From: Cupriavidus pinatubonensis
GTDB taxonomy: Bacteria; Pseudomonadota; Gammaproteobacteria; Burkholderiales; Burkholderiaceae
Length of the DNA stretch: 64,000 nt
Assembly: GCF_019602855.1 (NCBI RefSeq)
Contig: NZ_CP080767.1
Coordinates: forward strand, 1,488,001-1,552,000
Reading direction: 5' to 3'
Position 1 is the first letter of the stretch; each line of letters opens with the position of its first letter. The position numbers and the translations under genes were made by a program. This document shows positions 36,666 through 46,251 of the stretch, piece by piece. The notes beneath the pieces are model-generated. The model worked only from the letters and a program-made list of their open reading frames with translations. It had not been told where the DNA came from and ran no database searches.

Positions 36666-37943
36666 ATGGCGGAAAAAAAAGGTTCATCCAGCGAAAAGCT
36701 TCTCTACTGCTCCTTCTGCGGCAAGAGCCAGCATGAAGTGAAGAAGCTGATTGCCGGCCCGTCGGTGTTCATCTGCGACGAATGCATCGACCTGTGCAAC
36801 GAAATCATCCGCGACGAAGCCACTGCGTCCGAGAAGGATGCGGCTGCGGCCACCCGTTCCGACCTGCCTACACCGCATGAGATCCGCGAAAGCCTGGACC
36901 AGTATGTGATCGGGCAGGAGCAGGCCAAGAAGATTCTGGCCGTGGCGGTGTACAACCATTACAAGCGCCTCAAGCACCTCGGCAAGAAGGACGACGTCGA
37001 GCTCTCGAAGAGCAATATCCTGCTGATCGGCCCCACCGGTTCGGGAAAAACGCTGCTGGCCCAGACGCTGGCGCGCCTGCTCAACGTGCCGTTCGTGATC
37101 GCGGACGCGACCACGCTGACCGAAGCAGGCTATGTCGGCGAGGATGTCGAGAACATCATCCAGAAGCTGCTGCAGAACTGCAATTACGAGGTCGAGAAGG
37201 CGCAGCGCGGTATTGTCTACATCGACGAAATCGACAAGATCTCGCGCAAGTCGGACAACCCGTCGATCACGCGCGATGTCTCGGGCGAGGGCGTCCAGCA
37301 GGCACTGCTCAAGCTGATCGAAGGCACCATGGCATCGGTGCCGCCGCAAGGTGGCCGCAAGCATCCAAACCAGGACTTCCTGCAGGTCGACACCACGAAC
37401 ATCCTGTTCATTTGCGGTGGCGCGTTCGATGGCCTCGAGAAGGTCATCATGCAGCGCTCGGACAAGACTGGCATCGGTTTTGCTGCGCAGGTGCAAAGCA
37501 AGGAAGAACGCGAAGTCAGCGAAGTGCTGCCGCAGACCGAACCGGAAGACCTGATCAAGTTCGGCCTGATTCCCGAACTGATCGGCCGCCTGCCGGTCGT
37601 GGCTACGCTGGCCAAGCTCGACGAAACCGCGCTGGTGCAGATCCTGATCGAGCCGAAGAACGCGCTGGTCAAGCAGTACCAGAAGCTGCTGGCGATGGAA
37701 GGCGTGGAACTGGAAATCCGCCCTGCGGCACTGTCGGCGATCGCGCGCAAGGCGATCCGTCGCAAGACGGGTGCGCGTGGATTGCGTTCCATCCTGGAGC
37801 AATCGCTGATGGACGTTATGTACGACCTGCCGAACTACAAGGGCGTGCAAAAAGTGATCATCGACGAGAGCACCATCAACGGAGACGCACCGCCGCTGCT
37901 GATGTACGAGGAACAGCAGCCGAAGGTGTCAGGCTCCAACTGA
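36666..37943 (+). CDS. clpX: ATP-dependent Clp protease ATP-binding subunit ClpX
   Basis: A AAA+ unfoldase that feeds substrates to ClpP. The 425 residues have the N-terminal zinc-binding domain (Cys15, Cys18, Cys37, Cys40), Walker [19 protein letters not shown] near 118-125, Walker [17 protein letters not shown], a pore loop GYVGEDVE, and the ClpP-binding tripeptide IGF in [11 protein letters not shown]. Sensor 2 [10 protein letters not shown] is in the C-terminal small domain. All of this is normal. A TATGAT box at 36592-36597 might be its -10. Confidence 0.98.
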   Translation: MAEKKGSSSEKLLYCSFCGKSQHEVKKLIAGPSVFICDECIDLCNEIIRDEATASEKDAAAATRSDLPTPHEIRESLDQYVIGQEQAKKILAVAVYNHYKRLKHLGKKDDVELSKSNILLIGPTGSGKTLLAQTLARLLNVPFVIADATTLTEAGYVGEDVENIIQKLLQNCNYEVEKAQRGIVYIDEIDKISRKSDNPSITRDVSGEGVQQALLKLIEGTMASVPPQGGRKHPNQDFLQVDTTNILFICGGAFDGLEKVIMQRSDKTGIGFAAQVQSKEEREVSEVLPQTEPEDLIKFGLIPELIGRLPVVATLAKLDETALVQILIEPKNALVKQYQKLLAMEGVELEIRPAALSAIARKAIRRKTGARGLRSILEQSLMDVMYDLPNYKGVQKVIIDESTINGDAPPLLMYEEQQPKVSGSN

Positions 37944-37996
37944 CGCGAGCGCTGTCCGGGTGAAGAGGTCAAAATCCCATGGCAGCCAGCCAGAAA

Positions 37997-38028
37997 GGCC
38001 GTTCGCGTAGAAGCGAGCGGCTTTTTTT
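37997..38028 (+). terminator. Rho-independent terminator after clpX
   Basis: GCCGTTCGC pairs with GCGAGCGGC (one G-T) around a GTAGAA loop, followed by T7. It ends clpX transcripts before lon. Confidence 0.85.
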
Positions 38029-38139
38029 GTTTATTTCAACCGACGAAGAGGAGGAAACGCGGGTATGCTGTTCCAGATGGGCCTGCAAGTGCAGGATGCG
38101 GCATCAGCCTGTCAATCCAAATCGGTTTCGTCTCGGTAT

Positions 38140-38168
38140 CTTGTAATCGATTTGGGCGGCCCAATTTA
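38140..38168 (+). promoter_or_regulatory. Candidate heat-shock (sigma32-type) promoter of lon
   Basis: CTTGTAA (38140-38146), a 13 bp spacer and CCCAATTTA (38160-38168) match the layout of the sigma32 consensus CTTGAA-N13-15-CCCCATTTA with two or three mismatches. The predicted transcription start near 38175 leaves a leader of about 22 nt before the ATG at 38198. Confidence 0.55.
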
Positions 38169-38197
38169 CGCCTTAAATGACTGACTTGGGGAAAATG

Positions 38198-40609
38198 ATG
38201 TCCGGAACACAACTCCTCCCGGCCGAGCCGATTCGCCTCCCACTGTTGCCCTTGCGCGACGTGGTGGTGTTTCCGCACATGGTGATCCCGTTGTTCGTGG
38301 GACGCCCGAAGTCCATCAAGGCGCTTGAGACTGCGATGGAGTCGGGCAAGAGCATTATGCTCGTGGCGCAGAAGACTGCCGCCAAAGACGAACCGACCGC
38401 CGACGACCTGTATGAGGTCGGCTGCATCGCCAACATTCTGCAGATGCTGAAGCTGCCCGACGGTACCGTGAAGGTGCTGGTGGAAGGCACGCAGCGTGCA
38501 AACATCCGCGAGGTCAGCGAAGACGAGTCGCACTTCATGTGCGAAGCCGTTCCCGTGCCACCCGCAGCGGTTGAAAGCGCCGAGACCGAGGCCCTGCGCC
38601 GCGCGATCGTGTCGCAGTTCGACCAGTACGTGAAGCTCAACAAGAAGATCCCGCCGGAGATCCTGACCTCGCTGTCGGGCATCGATGAGGCAGGCCGCCT
38701 GGCCGACACGATCGCCGCGCACCTGCCGATCAAGCTCGAGCAGAAGCAGAAGATCCTGGAAATGGTCAATGTGACCGAGCGCCTGGAAAGCCTGCTGTCG
38801 CAGCTCGAGGGCGAGATCGACATCCTGCAGGTCGAAAAGCGCATCCGTGGCCGCGTCAAGCGCCAGATGGAAAAGAGCCAGCGCGAGTACTACCTGAACG
38901 AGCAGGTCAAGGCGATCCAGAAGGAACTCGGCGAAGGCGAAGAGGGCGCCGACCTGGAAGAACTCGACAAGCGCATCAAGGCTGCGCGCATGCCGAAGGA
39001 AGCCAAGAAGAAGGCCGACGCTGAATTCAAGAAGCTCAAGCTGATGTCGCCGATGTCGGCGGAAGCCACCGTCGTGCGCAACTACATCGACACGCTGGTG
39101 AACCTGCCGTGGCGCAAGAAGAGCAAGGTCAACAACGACCTGGCCAACGCCGAGCGCGTGCTTGATGAAGACCACTACGGTCTCGAGAAGGTCAAGGAAC
39201 GTATCCTTGAATATCTTGCCGTGCAACAGCGCGTGGACAAGGTCAAGGCTCCGATCCTGTGCCTGGTCGGGCCTCCCGGCGTGGGTAAGACCTCGCTCGG
39301 CCAATCGGTGGCGCGCGCGACGAACCGCAAGTTCGTGCGCATGGCACTCGGTGGCGTGCGTGACGAAGCCGAGATCCGCGGTCACCGCCGTACCTACATT
39401 GGTTCGATGCCGGGCAAGATCCTGCAGAGCCTGTCGAAGGTCGGCGTGCGCAATCCGCTCTTCCTGCTCGACGAAATCGACAAGATGGGCATGGATTTCC
39501 GTGGCGACCCGTCTTCGGCGCTGCTTGAAGTGCTGGACCCGGAACAGAACCACACGTTCCAGGACCACTACATCGAAGTGGACTTCGACCTGTCCGACGT
39601 AATGTTCGTGGCGACGTCGAACTCGCTGAACATTCCGCCGCCGCTGCTCGACCGTATGGAAGTGATCCGCCTGTCGGGTTACACCGAGGACGAGAAGCTC
39701 AACATCGCGACGCGATACCTGCTGCCCAAGCAGATCAAGAACAACGGTCTGAAGGCTGGCGAGATCGAGGTCACCGATGCGGCGATCCGCGACATCATTC
39801 GCTATTACACACGCGAAGCCGGTGTGCGTTCGCTTGAGCGCGAGGTGTCCAAGATTGCTCGCAAGGCGGTCAAGCTCCTGCTGCTGAAGAAGGAGTCGGG
39901 CACGATCAAGGTCGATTCGGAGAACCTCGACAAGTTCCTCGGCGTGCGCAAGTACGACTTCGGCCTGGCCGGCAAGGAAAACCAGGTCGGTCAGGTGACC
40001 GGTCTGGCGTGGACGGAAGTGGGCGGCGATCTGCTGACCATCGAAGCCGCGATCATGCCGGGCAAGGGCAACATCACGCGTACTGGTTCGCTGGGCGACG
40101 TGATGAAGGAGTCGGTCGAGGCGGCACGTTCGGTGGTGCGTTCGCGGGCGCGTCGGCTGGGCATCACGGATGAGATGTTCGAGAAGCGTGACATCCATAT
40201 CCACGTGCCTGAAGGCGCAACGCCCAAGGACGGTCCGTCGGCTGGCGGTGCCATGACCACGGCGCTGGTGTCGGTGCTGACCGGTATCCCGGTGCGGGCG
40301 GATGTCGCCATGACCGGAGAGATCACACTGCGCGGTGAAGTGCTGCCGATCGGTGGCCTCAAGGAAAAGCTGCTGGCTGCCCACCGTGGCGGTATCAAGC
40401 TGGTGCTGATCCCTGAGGAAAATGTGAAGGATCTCGCCGAGATTCCCGACAACGTGAAAAACGCCATCGAGATCGTGCCGGTCCGCTGGATCGACAAGGT
40501 GCTGGAGCTGGCACTCGAGCGCAAGCCCGAGCCGCTGCCCGAGGAAGACGCCAAGCCTGCCGAAGTGGCGGACAAGGCGGCGTCCAAGGTCGAGATGATC
40601 CACCACTGA
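38198..40609 (+). CDS. lon: ATP-dependent protease Lon
   Basis: Degrades misfolded and regulatory proteins. The 803 residues from the ATG at 38198 ([26 protein letters not shown]) comprise the LAN substrate-binding domain, a coiled coil, the AAA+ domain (Walker [19 protein letters not shown], Walker [12 protein letters not shown]) and the peptidase domain with Ser681 ([11 protein letters not shown]) and Lys724 ([14 protein letters not shown]). The same frame has ATGs at 38177 and 38195; GGGGA just before 38195/38198 decides the start, and the candidate sigma32 promoter would place 38177 at the transcript tip. Confidence 0.97.
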   Translation: MSGTQLLPAEPIRLPLLPLRDVVVFPHMVIPLFVGRPKSIKALETAMESGKSIMLVAQKTAAKDEPTADDLYEVGCIANILQMLKLPDGTVKVLVEGTQRANIREVSEDESHFMCEAVPVPPAAVESAETEALRRAIVSQFDQYVKLNKKIPPEILTSLSGIDEAGRLADTIAAHLPIKLEQKQKILEMVNVTERLESLLSQLEGEIDILQVEKRIRGRVKRQMEKSQREYYLNEQVKAIQKELGEGEEGADLEELDKRIKAARMPKEAKKKADAEFKKLKLMSPMSAEATVVRNYIDTLVNLPWRKKSKVNNDLANAERVLDEDHYGLEKVKERILEYLAVQQRVDKVKAPILCLVGPPGVGKTSLGQSVARATNRKFVRMALGGVRDEAEIRGHRRTYIGSMPGKILQSLSKVGVRNPLFLLDEIDKMGMDFRGDPSSALLEVLDPEQNHTFQDHYIEVDFDLSDVMFVATSNSLNIPPPLLDRMEVIRLSGYTEDEKLNIATRYLLPKQIKNNGLKAGEIEVTDAAIRDIIRYYTREAGVRSLEREVSKIARKAVKLLLLKKESGTIKVDSENLDKFLGVRKYDFGLAGKENQVGQVTGLAWTEVGGDLLTIEAAIMPGKGNITRTGSLGDVMKESVEAARSVVRSRARRLGITDEMFEKRDIHIHVPEGATPKDGPSAGGAMTTALVSVLTGIPVRADVAMTGEITLRGEVLPIGGLKEKLLAAHRGGIKLVLIPEENVKDLAEIPDNVKNAIEIVPVRWIDKVLELALERKPEPLPEEDAKPAEVADKAASKVEMIHH

Positions 40610-40633
40610 TCCGTCTGCTTCACAGCAGGTGAG

Positions 40634-40663
40634 AACGCCGCGGAGTGAAACCCGCGGCGTTTT
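40634..40663 (+). terminator. Rho-independent terminator after lon
   Basis: The 10-bp stem AACGCCGCGG / CCGCGGCGTT with an eight-base loop, followed by TTTTAC, 24 bp past the stop. Confidence 0.8.
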
Positions 40664-40714
40664 ACTTTCCGGAGGTGGCTTCTGCGAGATTGTTGAGATT
40701 ATTGCGTTCGGTAC

Positions 40715-40744
40715 TTGGCAAATCGAAAACTCTCGTATTACAAT
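40715..40744 (+). promoter_or_regulatory. Promoter of the tRNA-Val/tRNA-Asp pair
   Basis: TTGGCA (40715-40720), spacer 18, TACAAT (40739-40744). A start near 40751 leaves a 5' leader of about 90 nt that would be trimmed by RNase P. No closer promoter is visible. Confidence 0.55.
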
Positions 40745-40842
40745 CGCGGCCTCGCAACGCAAACTGCGGCAATCAAGCAGCAACCGCCGGGTCGTGCGAA
40801 GCGAGATTGCCCTGCAGGCTGCCATGCCTGCGATGGTCTAGT

Positions 40843-40918
40843 GGGTGCTTAGCTCAGTTGGTAGAGCGGCGCCCTTACAAGGCGTAGGTCGGGGGTTCGA
40901 ACCCCTCAGCACCCACCA
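40843..40918 (+). tRNA. tRNA-Val (anticodon TAC)
   Basis: A 76-nt cloverleaf with encoded CCA. Acceptor stem GGGTGCT / AGCACCC, D-arm TAGCTCAGTTGGTAGAGC, anticodon loop CTTACAA giving TAC, T-arm GGGGGTTCGAACCCCT. Confidence 0.98.
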
Positions 40919-40963
40919 CTAAGCCACCGCGCATGGACTCAAGTCTCTCAGGGAGCCGACAAA

Positions 40964-41040
40964 GGAGTGGTAGTTCAGTCGGTTAGAATACCGGCCTGTC
41001 ACGCCGGGGGTCGCGGGTTCGAGTCCCGTCCACTCCGCCA
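40964..41040 (+). tRNA. tRNA-Asp (anticodon GTC)
   Basis: A 77-nt cloverleaf with encoded CCA. Acceptor stem GGAGTGG / CCACTCC, anticodon loop CTGTCAC giving GTC, T-arm CGGGTTCGAGTCCCG. It is 45 bp after tRNA-Val and shares its promoter and terminator. Confidence 0.98.
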
Positions 41041-41055
41041 GATCATGTAGTGCCA

Positions 41056-41081
41056 AAATGCCCGCTGATGCGGGCATTTTT
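41056..41081 (+). terminator. Rho-independent terminator after tRNA-Asp
   Basis: AAATGCCCGC / GCGGGCATTT with a TGAT loop, followed by TT and G. It is 15 bp after the mature tRNA end. Confidence 0.85.
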
Positions 41082-41235
41082 GTTTGGGGCGCAAGCGGTG
41101 TCTGCGAGGCCACGAACCGGATTTGGCCTCTGGCTTCTCCGGCGCGGCCCTTGGCCGCCAAATGGCTGTGCAGCGCCCGGCTCCTGCTAGAATCGCGGAG
41201 TTTGACTTCGTGCCAACCCTCTTACCCGAGTCCGC

Positions 41236-43185
41236 ATGCTTGATTTCGTACGCAATAACCGGCGCTTGATGCTTTTGCTGCTGCTGGTGCTTGTCTTTCC
41301 GTCGTTCGTGTTCTTCGGCGTGGAGAGCTACTCGCGCTTCATGGACAGCTCGCACGATGTCGCGAAGGTCGACGGCCGCGCGATCACGGTGCAGGAAGTG
41401 GACAACGTGGTGCGTGAACAAAGCGAGCGCATGCGCCAGATGCTTGGCGCCAGCTACGATCCGCGCCAGTTCGAGGGCCCGATGCTGCGCAAAAACGTGA
41501 CGGATCAGCTGATCCTGCAACGCGTGGTGGCCAATGAGGTGGCGCGCGAACACCTGACGGTGTCGAACGCACGCCTGTACGAGGCAATCAATAGCATTCC
41601 GGCGATTGCGCAACTGCCGCGCAAGCAGGACGGTTCGGTCGACGACAAGGCCTATGTGCAACTGCTGGCGGCGCAAGGCATGACGCCGGAGCAGTTCGAT
41701 GCGCGCATGCGCTTTGACCTCGCCACGCAGCAACTGGGCACTTCGATCGCCGGCACGGCCTTCGTGCCCAAGTCTCTGCTGGACCGCCTGATTGCCGTGC
41801 GCGACCAGCAGCGCGACGTTCAGGCCCTGTTGTTCAAGCCGGCCGACTACGCATCCAAGGTGCAGCCTGATGCCGCCGCGCTCAAGGCGTACTACGAGAG
41901 CCACCAGTCCGCGTTCTCCGTGCCCGAGCAGGCCAAGGTGGAATACGTCGTGCTGTCCGGCGATGCACTGGCAGCAAGCCAGGCCGTCAGTCCCGACGAA
42001 CTGAAGTCCTACTACGACAGCAATATCGCGCGCTTCCGCACGGAAGAGCAGCGCCGCGCGAGCCATATCCTGATCGCGGCACCCAAGGATGGCCCGGCGG
42101 CGGCGCGTCAGGCGGCCAAGGACAAGGCCGGCAAGCTGCTGGAAGAGCTGCGCAAGCACCCCGATACATTTGCCGACGTGGCGCGCAAGCAGTCGCAGGA
42201 TCCGGGTTCGGCGGAGAAGGGCGGTGATCTCGGCTTCATGGGCCATGGCGCACTGGTCAAGCCGTTCGAAGATGCGATGTACGCGCTCAAGGACGGCCAG
42301 ATCAGCGACGTGGTCGAGACCGACTACGGCTACCACATCATCAAGCTGACGGGCATCAAGCCGTCCGAAACCAAACCGCTGGACGCCGTGCGGCCCGAGC
42401 TTGAAGCCGAGCTGCGCAAGCAGTTCGCCGCCAAGAAGTACGCCGAAGATGCCGATGCCTTCGGCAACATGGTGTACGAGCAAGCAGATAGCCTGAAGCC
42501 TGCTGCCGACAAGTTCAAGCTGACGATCCAGACCGCGGACAACGTGACGCGCCAGCCGAATCCGGCGCTGGGCCAAAACAATCCGCTCAACAATGAGAAG
42601 GTCCTCAAGGCGCTATTCAGCGATGACGCCATCAAGAACAAGCGCAACACGGAGGCTGTTCAGGTCGGTCCGACCACGCTGGTTGCGGCGCGCATCGTGG
42701 ACTACCGCCCGGCGACCGTGCGCAAGTTCGAGGAAGTCGAGGCCAAGGTCCGCGAAGGCTATATCGCCCAGCAGGCCGCGGAGCTCGCTCGCAAGGATGG
42801 CGAGGCACGCGTGGAAGCCCTGAAGAAGAGCGACAGCGCGCAAGGCTTCGGCGCCGTCACGATGGTGTCGCGTGCCAAGGCTGAAGGCATGGAACCCAAG
42901 GCCGTGGAAGCCATCATGCGGGCCGATGCCTCGAAGCTGCCCGCGGTGGTGGGTGTGGATCTGCGTGCGAACGGCTATGCGGTCTATCGCATCACCAAGA
43001 TTTCGCAGCCGCAGCAGGCCAATGAGGGCCAGCGCCAGGCAGAGGCGCAACAGCTCTCGCAACTGGCCGGCCAGACCGAGCTTGGTGCGTACTACGAGAG
43101 CCTGAAGGCGCGGTCGAAGGTCAAGATCCTGAAGCCGGTTGCCACGGCGGACACCGGGGCCGGCAGCGAAGCGGCTGCGCAATAG
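41236..43185 (+). CDS. ppiD: Periplasmic folding chaperone/peptidyl-prolyl isomerase PpiD
   Basis: Membrane-anchored periplasmic chaperone that helps proteins leaving the Sec translocon. The 649 residues start with a short cytoplasmic end and one transmembrane helix (RRLMLLLLLVLVFPSFVFFGV, about 9-29). A SurA-like N-terminal region, a parvulin domain at about 270-365 (RRASHILIAAPKDG, FADVARKQSQDPGSAEKGGDLGFM, DYGYHIIKLTG) and a second, degenerate C-terminal domain follow. Last gene of the quality-control island, as in enterobacteria. A TAGAAT box about 50 bp upstream could be its -10. Confidence 0.95.
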   Translation: MLDFVRNNRRLMLLLLLVLVFPSFVFFGVESYSRFMDSSHDVAKVDGRAITVQEVDNVVREQSERMRQMLGASYDPRQFEGPMLRKNVTDQLILQRVVANEVAREHLTVSNARLYEAINSIPAIAQLPRKQDGSVDDKAYVQLLAAQGMTPEQFDARMRFDLATQQLGTSIAGTAFVPKSLLDRLIAVRDQQRDVQALLFKPADYASKVQPDAAALKAYYESHQSAFSVPEQAKVEYVVLSGDALAASQAVSPDELKSYYDSNIARFRTEEQRRASHILIAAPKDGPAAARQAAKDKAGKLLEELRKHPDTFADVARKQSQDPGSAEKGGDLGFMGHGALVKPFEDAMYALKDGQISDVVETDYGYHIIKLTGIKPSETKPLDAVRPELEAELRKQFAAKKYAEDADAFGNMVYEQADSLKPAADKFKLTIQTADNVTRQPNPALGQNNPLNNEKVLKALFSDDAIKNKRNTEAVQVGPTTLVAARIVDYRPATVRKFEEVEAKVREGYIAQQAAELARKDGEARVEALKKSDSAQGFGAVTMVSRAKAEGMEPKAVEAIMRADASKLPAVVGVDLRANGYAVYRITKISQPQQANEGQRQAEAQQLSQLAGQTELGAYYESLKARSKVKILKPVATADTGAGSEAAAQ

Positions 43186-43201
43186 CGCTTAGTGCAATGA
43201 C

Positions 43202-43235
43202 AAAGCCCCCTGCGAATTCCGCAGGGGGCTTTTTC
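43202..43235. terminator. Bidirectional terminator between ppiD and tesA
   Basis: A 13-bp stem (AAAGCCCCCTGCG / CGCAGGGGGCTTT) with TTTTTC on the plus side. It ends ppiD, and by symmetry may also stop transcripts from the convergent tesA. Confidence 0.85.
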
Positions 43236-43263
43236 TTTGTGTTGTTGGTGGCCAGAGGTGCCG

Positions 43264-43920
43264 TCAGCCTTTGCCGCCGGCCCTGAGCAAGGGCTTGAGG
43301 TGAGGCCACACAGTGTCCAGCAGGGCTGGCTGTGCGTCGGCCGTTGGATGGATTCGATCGGGCTGGAACCAGTCCTGGCGTGTGATGACCTTGTCGAGGA
43401 AGAACGGTACCAGCGGCGCCTTGAATTCCTGTGCCAGTCGCGGATAGAGCGCGAAGAACTTTTCGGTGTAGTCCTGGCCATAGTTAGGCGGGATACGCAT
43501 GCCAATCAGCAGCACGCGCGCGCCGGCTTTCTGGGCACCGCCAACGATGGTACGCAAATTCGATTCGGTCACCTGGAGCGAGAGGCCGCGCAAGGCGTCA
43601 TTGGCTCCCAGTTCCACGATCACCACGGCCGGCCGATGCCGAGCCAGCAAGTCAGGCAATCGCGTCTTGCCGCCGATCGTGGTCTCTCCGCTGATGCTCG
43701 CGTTGACGACGCTATAATCGAGACGCTCTTTCTGCAAGCGCTGCTGCAGCAGGCTGACCCAGCCAGAGCCGCGTGCAATGCCGTACTCGGCCGACAGGCT
43801 GTCGCCAAGTACCAGTACGGCAGGTGCCGCCTGCGCGGTGGCCCCTGCCGCCGTCACCATGAAGGCCATGCATGCGGCCAGTGCCGCCTTGTGCCAACTG
43901 CTTCGGATCCAACTGTTCAT
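43264..43920 (-). CDS. tesA: Periplasmic SGNH esterase TesA (thioesterase I/arylesterase/lysophospholipase L1)
   Basis: A 218-residue SGNH hydrolase that cleaves acyl thioesters, lysophospholipids and aryl esters in the periplasm. The signal peptide is KAALAACMAFMVTAAGATAQA. Block I VLVLGDSLSAEYG gives Ser41, block III ELGANDALRG the oxyanion Asn, block V DRIHPTADAQ the catalytic Asp/His. The ATG at 43920 has GAAGAGGAC upstream; a second in-frame ATG lies at 43932. The start codon overlaps that of ybbA on the other strand. This divergent tesA-ybbA pair is also found in E. coli. Confidence 0.93.
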   Translation of the reverse strand: MNSWIRSSWHKAALAACMAFMVTAAGATAQAAPAVLVLGDSLSAEYGIARGSGWVSLLQQRLQKERLDYSVVNASISGETTIGGKTRLPDLLARHRPAVVIVELGANDALRGLSLQVTESNLRTIVGGAQKAGARVLLIGMRIPPNYGQDYTEKFFALYPRLAQEFKAPLVPFFLDKVITRQDWFQPDRIHPTADAQPALLDTVWPHLKPLLRAGGKG

Positions 43921-44617
43921 GTCCTCTTCCATCCTCGACGTCGAGTCATTGGGAAAGACCGTTGCCGATACGACCGGTTCGCTGACGATTCTGCACGACG
44001 TCACGTTTTCCGTCACGGCCGGCGAAACGCTCGCGATCGTGGGCGCATCGGGTTCGGGGAAATCCACGTTGCTCGGCTTGCTGGCAGGGTTAGACTTGCC
44101 GACGAACGGCGCGGTGCGCCTCATGGGTCAGGACCTTTTCGCGCTTGACGAGGATCAGCGTGCGGCGCTGCGGGGCAGGCACGTTGGTTTCGTGTTCCAG
44201 TCGTTCCAGCTCGTGGGGCACCTGACGGCGCTGGAGAATGTCATGCTGCCGCTCGAACTGCGCGGCGAAACCGAACGGGTCAGGGAGCGCGCAGTCGATA
44301 TGCTGGAGCGCGTTGGCCTGGGCGCCCGGCTCAACCACTATCCGCGTACGCTTTCGGGCGGTGAACAGCAGCGTGTGGCGCTTGCCCGCGCCTTCGTTAC
44401 GCGTCCGGATATCTTGTTTGCCGATGAGCCCACGGGCAGCCTCGATACTTCGACTGGCGAGGCCGTGATCGCCTTGATGTTCGAGCTTAACCGCGACGCC
44501 GGCTCGACGCTGGTACTGGTCACGCACGACCGCTCAGTGGCGGCGCGTTGCAGCCGCATCCTGACCATCGAAGCCGGCCGCGTGGCCAGCGACGAGTGGA
44601 TGGCCACCGAGGTCTAG
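43919..44617 (+). CDS. ybbA: ABC transporter ATP-binding protein YbbA
   Basis: A 232-residue LolD/MacB-type ATPase. Walker A is VGASGSGKSTLLGLLAGLD, the Q-loop FVFQSFQLVGHLTALENV, the signature TLSGGEQQRVALARAF, Walker B DILFADEPTG and the H-loop LVTHDRS. FVFQSFQL and LFADEPTGSLDTSTGE match E. coli YbbA closely. In E. coli the partner permease YbbP follows; here the next gene is pgi on the opposite strand, so no permease is linked. The ATG at 43919 has only a weak ribosome-binding site. Its stop overlaps the pgi stop. Confidence 0.9.
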   Translation: MSSSILDVESLGKTVADTTGSLTILHDVTFSVTAGETLAIVGASGSGKSTLLGLLAGLDLPTNGAVRLMGQDLFALDEDQRAALRGRHVGFVFQSFQLVGHLTALENVMLPLELRGETERVRERAVDMLERVGLGARLNHYPRTLSGGEQQRVALARAFVTRPDILFADEPTGSLDTSTGEAVIALMFELNRDAGSTLVLVTHDRSVAARCSRILTIEAGRVASDEWMATEV

Positions 44618-46251
44618 CCGTTCCTTGCCAGCACGCCGCGTGCGCGTGCGATCAGGGCCGCCGTAGAGGCGTCGTGCGAGCCCGCCTGGGCACCGTTCAG
44701 CTCCGACTCGATCGGACGTGCGAGGATCTTGCCCAGTTCCACGCCCCATTGGTCGAATGAGTTGATGTTCCAGACCACGCCCTGCACGAACGTCCTGTGC
44801 TCGTAGAGCGCGATCAGCGCGCCCAGCACGTGCGGGGTCAGGTCTTCCATCAGTAGCGTATTGCTGGGGCGGTTGCCCTCGAAGACCATATGCGCAATGC
44901 GCAGCTCGTCGGTCATGCCGGCGGCGCGCAATTCCTCCGCGGATCGGCCGCGCATCAGCGCTTCGGCCTGTGCAAAGCAATTGGCGAGCAGCTTGGCATG
45001 ATGGCCCGGCAACTCGCGCGGCGGCACCAGCGGGGCCACGAAATCGACCGGTACGATCTGCGATCCCTGGTGGATCATCTGGAAGTACGCATGCTGACCG
45101 TTGGTGCCCGCGGTACCCCACACGACCGGCGAAGTATGCGTGCGCACGCGGCGTCCGTTGAGCTGCACCGTCTTGCCGTTGCTCTCCATTTCCAGTTGCT
45201 GCAGGAACGCGGGGAACAGCTCCAGCGACGTGGAGTAGGGCGCCATGCAACTGGTGGGCAGGTTGAAGAAGTTGCGGTACCAAATGCCGAGCATGCCAAG
45301 CACCACCGGCATGTTGCGTTCGAGCGGGGCTGTACGGAAGTGCTCGTCCATGGCGCGCCCGCCCGCAAGCAGGTCCGCGAAGGCATTGAAGCCGACCGCC
45401 AGCGCGGTCGACAGGCCGACCGAGGACCACAGCGAAAAGCGGCCGCCGATCCAGTCCCAGAACTCGAACATATTGGCCGGGTCGATGCCGAACGCACGCA
45501 CGGCGTCCACATTGGTCGACACCGCGACGAAATGCCGGGCGAGCTGATCCTCGGCAACGCCGTTGTCCAGATACCATTGCCGCGCGCTGTGCGCGTTGGC
45601 CATGGTCTCCAGCGTCGTGAAGGTCTTCGAGCAGACGATCATCAGGGTGCGTCGCGGATCCAGCCGTTCAAGCGCTTCGGCGAGTTCCGTGCCGTCGACG
45701 TTCGACACAAAGTGCATGCGCGGGCCCGAGTGGCCGTCGTCGTGCGCAAGGTGCGACAGGGCGCGGCATACCATCTTCGGACCGAGGTCGGAGCCACCAA
45801 TGCCGATGTTTACGACATCGGTGATGCGCTCGCCGGTCGTGCCGGTCCACGCGCCACTGCGGACGGCTTCGGAAAAGGCACGCATGCGTACCAGCACATT
45901 CTGGATAGCCGGTACGACAGGGACACCGTCAACCTTGAAACCGGCACCGGCTGTGGCACGCAATGCGACGTGTAGCGCCGCCCGGTCTTCCGTTGCGTTG
46001 ATATGCTCGCCGGCAAACATCGCATCGCGACGTGCCGGTACGCCGGCCTCATCGGCAAGTTGCAGCAACAGCTGCATGGTCTGCGGCGTGATTCGGTTCT
46101 TGGAGTAGTCCAGGTACAGGCCAGCGGCTTCCAGCGAAAACTGCCTGACACGATCCGCGCCGTTCTCGGCAAACCAATCCGCCATCTGGTGATCGCGAAT
46201 GGCGTCGTGATGCTGCTGAAGGGCGTTCCAGGCGTGAAGATTCGTGGGCAT
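44614..46251 (-). CDS. pgi: Glucose-6-phosphate isomerase
   Basis: Interconverts glucose-6-phosphate and fructose-6-phosphate. The 545 residues from the ATG at 46251 have the conserved blocks INATEDRAALHVALRA, NIGIGGSDLGPKMVC, SKTFTTLETMANA, GGRFSLWSSVGLSTAL, VVWGTAGTNGQHAYFQMIHQG (catalytic Glu/His region) and NINSFDQWGVELGK (catalytic Lys). The length and order are normal. The stop codon overlaps the convergent ybbA stop in the tetramer CTAG. Confidence 0.97.
   Translation of the reverse strand: MPTNLHAWNALQQHHDAIRDHQMADWFAENGADRVRQFSLEAAGLYLDYSKNRITPQTMQLLLQLADEAGVPARRDAMFAGEHINATEDRAALHVALRATAGAGFKVDGVPVVPAIQNVLVRMRAFSEAVRSGAWTGTTGERITDVVNIGIGGSDLGPKMVCRALSHLAHDDGHSGPRMHFVSNVDGTELAEALERLDPRRTLMIVCSKTFTTLETMANAHSARQWYLDNGVAEDQLARHFVAVSTNVDAVRAFGIDPANMFEFWDWIGGRFSLWSSVGLSTALAVGFNAFADLLAGGRAMDEHFRTAPLERNMPVVLGMLGIWYRNFFNLPTSCMAPYSTSLELFPAFLQQLEMESNGKTVQLNGRRVRTHTSPVVWGTAGTNGQHAYFQMIHQGSQIVPVDFVAPLVPPRELPGHHAKLLANCFAQAEALMRGRSAEELRAAGMTDELRIAHMVFEGNRPSNTLLMEDLTPHVLGALIALYEHRTFVQGVVWNINSFDQWGVELGKILARPIESELNGAQAGSHDASTAALIARARGVLARNG

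Noticed and set aside
38036..40825. A 929-residue open frame opposite lon, running over its promoter
   Set aside because: Same antisense artefact of codon bias; no start signal and no recognisable motif.
40999..42576. A 525-residue minus-strand frame across tRNA-Asp and ppiD
   Set aside because: It runs through a tRNA gene and a terminator, so it cannot be a protein gene.
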